DNA from: UBA8437 sp003445035
GTDB taxonomy: Bacteria > Planctomycetota > Planctomycetia > Planctomycetales > Planctomycetaceae
Reading direction: 5' to 3'
Assembly: GCA_937901285.1 (NCBI GenBank)
Contig: CALCHI010000130.1
Span: 1 to 16,471, forward strand
Length of the DNA stretch: 16,471 nucleotides
Shown here: in pieces, positions 1 through 6,014 of the stretch
Layout of the letters: every line of letters starts with the position of its first letter
Numbering within the stretch: position 1 is the stretch's first letter
The notes under the pieces: generated by a model
Told to the model about the DNA's origin: nothing
The model's database searches: none
Seen by the model: the letters and a program-made list of their open reading frames with translations, nothing else
Translations under genes and position numbers: made by a program

Positions 1-825
1 GAAGTCGAAGACCAGCACACCGGGATGGCCCGGGCAGAACGAGTTGCTCTTGGCGTCGGTCATTCCTCCGCAGGCCAGTCGCTTGCCGGGCTTGTCGAAG
101 GCCAGGCTGCGGACCCCGCCGACGTCGGCGAGGAAGTTCTCCTTGCGGGAGTGCAACTGGGCGGCGTCGAACTGGCGGACCGATTTGCCGGCCGAGAGGT
201 CCCACTGGTGGACCACCCCGAAAATGTCCCCGCTGACCAGGGTCTTGCCGTCGGGGTGCATGGCCAGGCTGAAGATGTCTCCGGCATGAGCTTCGAGCGT
301 GCCGGCGGGCTTGCCGTCGGCGATGGACCAGCGACGGATGATCCCGTCGGTGCCGGCCGTCAACAGCGTCTTGCCGTCGCCGGTGACGGCAAGGGCACGG
401 ATCCAGCCGGGGACTCCCGGTTTCGACGGGTGGGCGTCCTTGACCGTCCAGGCCGGCTTGGGGGGATCGGCGGTGAGGTCCCAGCCGATCAGGGTGCCGT
501 GAAGGTCGCTGCTGATGAGCCGGGAGCCGTCGGGTGTGAGCACCAGGCGGCTGACCCATGCGGGGTGACCCTCGAGCACTGTCGCTTCGGGTTCTGGTGG
601 CTTCTTGGCCGCCTTGTTCGCTTTCGGTTTCTCTTCCGGTTTGGGCTCAGGAAGCGAGGCCAGCGACCAGCGGAGGATCTTGCCGTCCTGAGTCCCGGCG
701 AACACGTGATGTCCGTCGGGGCTGAAGCGGCAGCAGTAGAGTTGGCGTTGGTGTTTGAACGTGGTGTGGATCCATGCCTTGGTGACGTCGAGCGGGGCCG
801 GAGCGTTCAGGTTGAGGTGGTTCAC
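1..825 (-). CDS. WD40 repeat protein (partial, C-terminal end outside window)
   Basis: This is a beta-propeller scaffold protein; no enzymatic role can be assigned. Reading from GTG at 825, 275 codons stay open to the window edge. Four WD-type blades end in RWS (residues 52-54), GWDL (114-117), RWSI (165-168) and QWDL (207-210), and a fifth begins near 235. Residues 59-80 form a Lys/Pro/Glu-rich low-complexity linker between blades one and two. There is no signal peptide, so the visible part looks cytoplasmic, unlike its exported operon partners. The GTG start overlaps the stop of the DUF1501 gene as GTGA, and a strong GGAGGTG site lies 5 bases before it, inside the end of DUF1501. This indicates translational coupling. 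WD40 genes at the end of DUF1549/DUF1501 operons are common in planctomycetes (known context). The family is secure; the function is unknown. Confidence 0.9.
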   Translation of the reverse strand, partial: MNHLNLNAPAPLDVTKAWIHTTFKHQRQLYCCRFSPDGHHVFAGTQDGKILRWSLASLPEPKPEEKPKANKAAKKPPEPEATVLEGHPAWVSRLVLTPDGSRLISSDLHGTLIGWDLTADPPKPAWTVKDAHPSKPGVPGWIRALAVTGDGKTLLTAGTDGIIRRWSIADGKPAGTLEAHAGDIFSLAMHPDGKTLVSGDIFGVVHQWDLSAGKSVRQFDAAQLHSRKENFLADVGGVRSLAFDKPGKRLACGGMTDAKSNSFCPGHPGVLVFDF

Positions 826-2117
826 TTGAGCACCTCCGCGATCACGTCCATGTCGTCGTGGGCGATCGGAAGCGGTTGGCCGTTGTTGAGGTATTCGGTC
901 GTCTTCGCGTCGATGCCCAGGCAATTGAAGATGGTGTGAAACAGGTGCCCGATGTCGTATTCGGCACCGTCACAGAACGCTCCGTTGGCGGTGGTTTTGC
1001 CGGCGACCAATCCGGGCTTGAGGCCCAGTCCGGCCAGCATCACCGACCAGGCCTCGGGCCAGTGATCACGTCCCAGGCGGCTGTTGATCTTCGGGGTCCG
1101 CCCGAACTCGCTCATCAGCACCACCAGGGTGTGGTCGAGCAGGCCACGGTCATCAAGATCATTGACCAGGGCGGCGAACGGCCGATCGACCTGGGGAACC
1201 ATCACGCGGTGCATGTTGAAGTTGTCGCCGTGGGTGTCCCAGTGATAACTGGTCACCTTGACGAACTGGACACCCGCTTCGAGAAGCCGGCGAGCCTGGA
1301 GCAGGTGACGTCCGAGCGGGTGTGTGCCGTACCGCTGGGCGTCACCGGCGGGGAGCTTGGAAGGGTCGAACAGGTCCTGTCGCCTGGTCAACTGCCGGGC
1401 CATTTCGTACGAGTAGTCGTAGGCGGAGATGAATCGGTCGAGCCGGCCGGTCTTGAAGCTCTTGTTGGCCTGTTGCCTCAACCGGTCGCGGACGGCGGCA
1501 CGATCGGCCGTCAGCGAATCGGGCCGGCGGATGTGGATCGGCGGTTTGCCGTCGCCCAGGCCGAGCGCCCCGTAACGGGGACCCAGGAACCCGGCGTCCT
1601 TCCACATGTATCCGCCCCGGCCGGGCTTGATGTGCATGTAGGACGGCAGGCCGTTGTCGGAGCCGTCGAGCAGCTTGGTGACGGCCGAACCCAGGAACGG
1701 GTAGGTCACACCCCGATTCTTGGGATCGCCCCGCTGGATCCGCGGGACTCCCGAGGAGTGATTTTCGTCCTTGGTCGACATGCTGCGGATCAGCGTCAGC
1801 TTGTCGGCGATCGCGGCGGTGTCGGGGACCAGTTCACCGAAGTGGACTCCGGGGAGCTTGGTCGGGATCGATCGGAACGGTCCGCCGAACTCGGTTCCGG
1901 GTTTTGGGTCCCAGGTTTCGAGTTGGCTGATGCCTCCGTCGAGCCAGATGAACAGCACCTGTTTCTGCTGTTTCTTGACCTCGGCGGCGACGGTCGGATC
2001 GAGCAGGCGGCCCAGTCCGAGACCGGCGGCTCCGCCGGCCAGCGACCCCAGCACCTGGCGTCGCGAGACGTCGTGCTGCGGGCTGAGGCAGGCGTGGTGA
2101 TGAGCGTGTTCGGACAT
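822..2117 (-). CDS. DUF1501 protein with Tat signal
   Basis: The 431-residue protein belongs to the DUF1501 family, which resembles the sulfatase/alkaline phosphatase fold; its substrate is unknown. A twin-arginine signal is visible: SRRQVL at residues 18-23, then a Gly/Ala/Leu-rich hydrophobic stretch to about residue 45, so Tat-dependent export of a folded, probably metal-containing protein is expected. Family-type motifs include FIWLDGG (56-62), DENHSSGV (117-124), YHWDTHGDN (291-299) and MSEFGRTP (335-342), followed by GRDHWP (349-354). The length is typical. The gene starts 8 bases after the DUF1549/DUF1553 stop and overlaps the WD40 gene by four bases, so the three are surely co-transcribed. 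The pairing with DUF1549/DUF1553 is a planctomycete hallmark. Roles in breakdown of complex polysaccharides have been suggested for such pairs, but nothing here shows the substrate. Confidence 0.95.
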   Translation of the reverse strand: MSEHAHHHACLSPQHDVSRRQVLGSLAGGAAGLGLGRLLDPTVAAEVKKQQKQVLFIWLDGGISQLETWDPKPGTEFGGPFRSIPTKLPGVHFGELVPDTAAIADKLTLIRSMSTKDENHSSGVPRIQRGDPKNRGVTYPFLGSAVTKLLDGSDNGLPSYMHIKPGRGGYMWKDAGFLGPRYGALGLGDGKPPIHIRRPDSLTADRAAVRDRLRQQANKSFKTGRLDRFISAYDYSYEMARQLTRRQDLFDPSKLPAGDAQRYGTHPLGRHLLQARRLLEAGVQFVKVTSYHWDTHGDNFNMHRVMVPQVDRPFAALVNDLDDRGLLDHTLVVLMSEFGRTPKINSRLGRDHWPEAWSVMLAGLGLKPGLVAGKTTANGAFCDGAEYDIGHLFHTIFNCLGIDAKTTEYLNNGQPLPIAHDDMDVIAEVLK

Positions 2118-2125
2118 GGCGAGGA

Positions 2126-3715
2126 TCAGTGATTGAGTCGGAATTCGGCGGAGGCCAGCAGTGCCCAGGCCAGGTCGGCCAGGGCCGTCGTCCGGGAGGT
2201 GGCGTGCTTGTCCAGGAAGGAAACCGCGGCTCGCAATTCGTCCTGGGAAGGCTGTCTCGACAGGACCGAGAGGTAGAGCCGCTGGACGGTGTCCGGGTTC
2301 TTCTTGACGGTGGCCAGGTGGCCGACCAGCGAGCCGTCACGGGGCTTGAGCCAGTCGAGGACCAGGCGTTCGTTCATCAGGAACAGTGCGTGGCCCATGG
2401 CCGGGTTGTAGTCGTCGGGATCCTCACCCGGTGGGTTGCCGACCATCCAACTGAACAGTTCCATCGTCTCGCCCACCGTCGCCGGCAGCCTCTCGACCTT
2501 GCCGTTGATGTAGTTGTAGGCGTCGAACGGTTCGTCCTCGGGGACCTTTCCTTTGAGCATCCGCTGTTGATTGCCGGTGGCAACCATCAGGCTCCAGGCG
2601 AGTTGTTCGGGCGAGAGCGGCTTGGGCAGGGCGACACGGAACCGGTCCTCGGGGACGTCGGCCGCCTTGACCCCTGCGGGCAGGCGGCTCGAACGCTGGT
2701 AGGTTTTGCTGAGGATGATCTCGCGGAGCAGGTGGCGGGTGTCGAACTTCCTGGCCGTGAATTCCTGCTGCAGGCGTTCGAAGAGTGTCGGGTGTGACGG
2801 CGGATTGGCCGGGTGATCGAGGTGGGCGGGATGGACGAGCCCGCGGCCCAGCAGCAGGGCCCACAGCCGGTTGACGCTGGTGCGGACAAAGGCCGGGTTG
2901 GCCTCACTGGGCAGGTCGCGGGCGAGCATCATCCGGGGTCGGAACTTGGCGGCCTCCTGCTCCTGGCCCTTCTCGAATTTCGGCACCTCGATCTCCTGGC
3001 CACCCGGCAGTCGTGGGCCGGTGGTTTTCTTGCCCGGAGCGAAGACCGATTCGAATTCGCTGTTGGCCTTGGCCGGCTGTTCCTGGACGTAGGAGAAGAT
3101 GCCGAAGTAGTCCTGCTGGGTGTAGGTCTCGACCGAAGGATGGTTGTGACACTGGGCACACATGATATCGCGTCCGAGAAAGATCCGGGCGATGTCCTGG
3201 GTGACCTGGTGAGTGTTTCCGCCACGGCCGGTCGCTTTGAGGAACTTGGTGGCCGGCTGGTTGGCCGCATCGTCCTTCTCGACGAACAGCAGTTTGGCCA
3301 CCAACTGGTTCCACGGCGTGTTGTCCCGAAAACCCGCCTGCAGCCACTTCGACCAGTCTTCGGACTTGATGCTCTTTTCGGCCCGTCGTTCGAGCACCAT
3401 CACCTCGAACCACTCCCGCATCCGACGAGGAAAGTCGGGAGAGGCGAGCAGGCGATCGACCAGTTTGGGCCGTTTGTCGCCGGTGTCATCGGCGTGGAAG
3501 GCGGTCGCTTCCTCGAACGTTGGCACGCGTCCGGCCAGGTCGAGCGTCACCCGCCTGAGAAACTCGGCGTCGTCGGACAGTTTGGCAACCGGCCCGGCCG
3601 CCTTGGCCTCGATCATCCGATCGATGTCCACGTGCAACGGGTCCGCACCGTTGGCCGTCGGCACGAGAATGCCGGACAGGGCCAAAATGGCGAGCGTGGT
3701 GGGAAAGATACGCAT
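2126..3715 (-). CDS. DUF1549/DUF1553 protein (short form, no separate cytochrome domain)
   Basis: A 529-residue exported protein. I chose the ATG at 3715 because it begins directly with a signal peptide (MRIFPTTLAILALSGIL, likely cleaved after ANGA). An ATG at 3751 would add 12 unlikely residues. The DUF1549 domain spans roughly residues 28-225 and includes the family's CAQCHNHP motif at 186-193, whose CxxCH could bind c-type heme. DUF1553 follows from about 265 to the end, with the family-like NPAFVRTSVNRLW motif and a C-terminal WALLASAEFRLNH. Many relatives are much longer because they carry an N-terminal planctomycete cytochrome (PSCyt1) domain and further modules; none is present here. 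Upstream is the DUF6282-like hydrolase (42-base gap) and downstream is DUF1501 (8-base gap). The family assignment is strong; its activity is unknown, and heme binding is inferred from CxxCH alone. Confidence 0.93.
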   Translation of the reverse strand: MRIFPTTLAILALSGILVPTANGADPLHVDIDRMIEAKAAGPVAKLSDDAEFLRRVTLDLAGRVPTFEEATAFHADDTGDKRPKLVDRLLASPDFPRRMREWFEVMVLERRAEKSIKSEDWSKWLQAGFRDNTPWNQLVAKLLFVEKDDAANQPATKFLKATGRGGNTHQVTQDIARIFLGRDIMCAQCHNHPSVETYTQQDYFGIFSYVQEQPAKANSEFESVFAPGKKTTGPRLPGGQEIEVPKFEKGQEQEAAKFRPRMMLARDLPSEANPAFVRTSVNRLWALLLGRGLVHPAHLDHPANPPSHPTLFERLQQEFTARKFDTRHLLREIILSKTYQRSSRLPAGVKAADVPEDRFRVALPKPLSPEQLAWSLMVATGNQQRMLKGKVPEDEPFDAYNYINGKVERLPATVGETMELFSWMVGNPPGEDPDDYNPAMGHALFLMNERLVLDWLKPRDGSLVGHLATVKKNPDTVQRLYLSVLSRQPSQDELRAAVSFLDKHATSRTTALADLAWALLASAEFRLNH

Positions 3716-3757
3716 GGTCGACCGTGGAGGAGGTTGCCGATGGACCATCATACCGGA

Positions 3758-4741
3758 TCAACGGTTCTTGATGGGACCACCCTTGGCCGGTTTCATGCCC
3801 AGCAGAGCGGCCGACGTGTCGCGGCCCATCTTGAGGATGTCCTTCTGCGAGAATCCCTCGGCGGCCAGTTCCAGGGCGAAGCGTTTCATGCCGTCGGTGG
3901 GGATGGGATTGAGGTACTGGCCGAGGTCGGAACTGAGGATGAAGTGGTCGGTGCCGACGGTTTTCATCGCCTTGGCGTAATCGGCCGTGGAGACTTTCTT
4001 CCATTGCCGCATGCTGGCCAGGTGCGAACCGGGCCCGGCCAGGTTGGTCATCCAGACGCACTCGATCTTGGCCCCCATCTTGGCCACCTGTTTCATCTGC
4101 GGGATGGTCATCCGGATCGGGTCGGCCATGGCGTGGGTGACGACCAGTTTTCGGACGCCGGCCTTGCGTGCGGCTCTCAGCAATAGCAGGCACTCGGTGG
4201 CCGAGGAATGTCCGGTTTCCAGTACCAGGTCGTGTTTGGCACACAACGAAAAGATCTCTGCGAGCGCCGCGACCGGCTTGCCGTTTCGGACGACTGGCAC
4301 CGACGGCCGATCCTCCTCGAACCGCCGGACATGATTGTCGGCATCGAAAGTCGGCAGCCAGACCACCCTGGCCCGGTTGCCTGAGAAGGTGACCATCCGC
4401 CGGATGGCTTCGGGGTTGAGGCCCCCGACCGCGCGGTTGAGCACGATGCCGCCGTAGCAGCGTTGCCCGGTGACCCGTTCGGCCAGCACCGCCCGGTCGG
4501 CGGTCATCGTGAAATGGTTTTTCAGCACCAGGGCCCCCATCTTGCGATTCTTGGCGATGCGGGCGATCTCGAAGTCGGTTGTCGATCTGGTGAAGCTGTC
4601 AGGGCCGGAATGGACGTGAAAGTCGATCAGGCCGACCAGGGGGTTGCCCTTGAGCGTGGTGGGTTCCTGGGCCCGAACGCAGGGCCGGCCACCGAGCAGG
4701 AACACGGTCAAGGCGAAGCCACACGTCAGCGATCTGGTCAT
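3758..4741 (-). CDS. Exported DUF6282-like metal-dependent hydrolase
   Basis: A 327-residue TIM-barrel hydrolase of amidohydrolase type, closest in my reading to DUF6282. A signal peptide is visible (residues 1-24, MTRSLTCGFALTVFLLGG, cleavage near VRA-QE), so it acts outside the cytoplasm. The metal site looks complete: DFHVH (D40, H42, H44), a Lys at 74 in VLKNHF, TGHSS (H178), VTHA (H203) and SSDLGQ (D272). The substrate cannot be read from the sequence. It is the first gene of the unit with the DUF1549/DUF1553, DUF1501 and WD40 genes. A GAGGA ribosome site lies 9 bases before the ATG, and an extended -10 box lies about 75 bases upstream. An alternative label would be a generic amidohydrolase or PHP-like hydrolase. 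The fold is secure, the DUF6282 assignment less so. Confidence 0.82.
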   Translation of the reverse strand: MTRSLTCGFALTVFLLGGRPCVRAQEPTTLKGNPLVGLIDFHVHSGPDSFTRSTTDFEIARIAKNRKMGALVLKNHFTMTADRAVLAERVTGQRCYGGIVLNRAVGGLNPEAIRRMVTFSGNRARVVWLPTFDADNHVRRFEEDRPSVPVVRNGKPVAALAEIFSLCAKHDLVLETGHSSATECLLLLRAARKAGVRKLVVTHAMADPIRMTIPQMKQVAKMGAKIECVWMTNLAGPGSHLASMRQWKKVSTADYAKAMKTVGTDHFILSSDLGQYLNPIPTDGMKRFALELAAEGFSQKDILKMGRDTSAALLGMKPAKGGPIKNR

Positions 4742-4810
4742 GGTCGGAAGTCCTCGGGGGATTCGTCACGGCTGCGGGGGCGAGCGGTTTCGGCTCGCGT
4801 GTCCCGCGGC

Positions 4811-4824
4811 GGTCGATTCTACCA
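4811..4824 (-). promoter_or_regulatory. Candidate extended -10 promoter of the DUF6282/DUF1549/DUF1501/WD40 unit
   Basis: On the minus strand the sequence reads TTGGTAGAATCGACC. TAGAAT (4821-4816) is a good sigma-70 -10 box preceded by TG plus one base, an extended -10 arrangement. No convincing -35 box sits 16-18 bases upstream. Transcription would start near 4809, giving a leader of about 68 bases. The same TAnAATCGACC string precedes the tRNA gene on the other strand. Confidence 0.45.
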
Positions 4825-4831
4825 AGGGGCT

Positions 4832-4850
4832 GCCGGCCGTGCGTGCCGGC
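4832..4850 (-). terminator. GC-rich hairpin after the amidohydrolase gene (possible terminator)
   Basis: About 10 bases after the TAG stop of the amidohydrolase gene, GCCGGC occurs twice 7 bases apart and can form a 6-bp all-GC stem. There is no U-tract, so it is not a classic intrinsic terminator. Its place between two minus-strand units and just before a promoter candidate makes a boundary role plausible. The string TGCCGGCCG is also a direct repeat here (4831-4839 and 4844-4852). Confidence 0.3.
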
Positions 4851-4859
4851 CGCAGACGT

Positions 4860-6014
4860 CTAGGCCGAGATGCCGTCGGGGAGGATCGTCTCGCCGTTAC
4901 GTATCGTGAGCACCGCTTCCCAGCAGCCTCCGGGCCGCGTCTCTCCGTGGACGTCCTCGAGCGGCGCGGCGTCATCTCGAAAGGCCAGCAGGGTGAGGTC
5001 GGCGGGGGCATCCGGCCGGAGGCATCCGGCTTCGGACTCCAGTCCCAGCACCTGGGCCGGTCTGAACGTGACCGCCCGGAAGATGTCCGATTCGGTCATG
5101 CCGGCGGCCAGCAGCTTGGACATCGTCCGGGGCAGGTCGTGTTGTGGTGTGCTGTCGACGTGACGTGCGTACTGGTCGGTGGAGATCGTATCGGGTGCGA
5201 AGCCCTCGGAAAGTGCCGCTTCCAATTCGCCGAAATCCAGCGACGTCATGCCGTGGCCGACGTCAAACAGCACGCCTCTCTCGCGGGCCGCCTTCACTTC
5301 GGGCCGCACGCGACCGCCGGCGACGATCCCGTGCGGTTCGCGGCGGAAGGTGTAGGTGACCACATCGCCGGGTCGGAGCAACTCCAGTTGCTCGGCAAAC
5401 GCCCAGTCTTCGTCTTCTCTCAGCCCGAAAAGCAGGGGGCGGTCGGCGGACCTTGCAGCTTCCAGGGCGAGATCCAGCGCCATGCGAGGGTCGCCGGCAC
5501 CGGCCGACGCGCGGCTGCAGTTGACGGCGATTCCCCAGATCAGGGGGCCGCCGTCGGAGATCGCCTGCACACACGCGTCGACGTCGAGCCAGTCGAGATC
5601 GTCCAGGCATGGCCGATCGTTGCTCTCCCCGTGACGCGAAATGCTGATCGCCATGCGGACTCGGGTTCTTGACCCCTCGATCGTTTCGGTGCGGTAGTGT
5701 GCCCAGTTGTCGGCCCCGGCATCCCCCTGGGAGAGCACCGTGGTGACTCCCCGGGGAAGAAATTCTCGGTCGGGATCGACGCCGTACTTGGAACCGCTGC
5801 AGGCCGGGTGAGCGTGCAGGTCGACCAGTCCGGGCAGCAGCACCGCGTCGGGAAAATCGAGTGTTTGCTCGGCGGTCGATTCCCGAGGTGGGTCGACGGC
5901 GGAGATCAGGCCGTTGGAGATGCCGATGGAGCCGGGAGCGTCTCGGCCCGTTCGTGGACAGACGACGCGGCCGGCGCGAACCAGGAGGTCAAACGAGGAG
6001 GAGGAGGTGCTCAT
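4860..6014 (-). CDS. Amidohydrolase/deacetylase-like protein with depleted metal site
   Basis: A 384-residue cytoplasmic protein of the amidohydrolase superfamily, resembling the COG3964/EF0837 type (predicted amidohydrolases, some deacetylases). I chose ATG 6014 because it overlaps the stop of the upstream protease gene (TGATG) and begins an ordinary domain; the longer reading adds 15 residues inside that gene. Visible features are an N-terminal beta-sandwich start (FDLLVRAGRVVCP), VDLHAHP (H67, H69), FDVGHG (250-255), STDQY (D280) and the C-terminal PADLTLL strand returning to the sandwich. From my memory of the family, three further metal ligands are expected in GIK, VHIG and TH contexts. 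Here those sites read GIA (A163), FGL (G197) and TYTF (Y221). The protein may therefore bind one metal or be non-catalytic. The fold is secure; the reaction is unknown. Confidence 0.85.
   Translation of the reverse strand: MSTSSSSFDLLVRAGRVVCPRTGRDAPGSIGISNGLISAVDPPRESTAEQTLDFPDAVLLPGLVDLHAHPACSGSKYGVDPDREFLPRGVTTVLSQGDAGADNWAHYRTETIEGSRTRVRMAISISRHGESNDRPCLDDLDWLDVDACVQAISDGGPLIWGIAVNCSRASAGAGDPRMALDLALEAARSADRPLLFGLREDEDWAFAEQLELLRPGDVVTYTFRREPHGIVAGGRVRPEVKAARERGVLFDVGHGMTSLDFGELEAALSEGFAPDTISTDQYARHVDSTPQHDLPRTMSKLLAAGMTESDIFRAVTFRPAQVLGLESEAGCLRPDAPADLTLLAFRDDAAPLEDVHGETRPGGCWEAVLTIRNGETILPDGISA

Noticed and set aside
25..939. 304-codon plus-strand frame at the left edge
   Set aside because: It is antisense to the WD40 repeats, which read cleanly on the minus strand with a strong ribosome site.
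858..2132. 424-codon plus-strand frame opposite DUF1501
   Set aside because: It is antisense to an unmistakable DUF1501 gene, shows no recognisable motif and has no proper ribosome site.
2813..4186. 457-codon plus-strand frame across two minus-strand genes
   Set aside because: It spans the junction of the DUF1549/DUF1553 and DUF6282 genes in antisense. Composition and lack of motifs mark it as a shadow.
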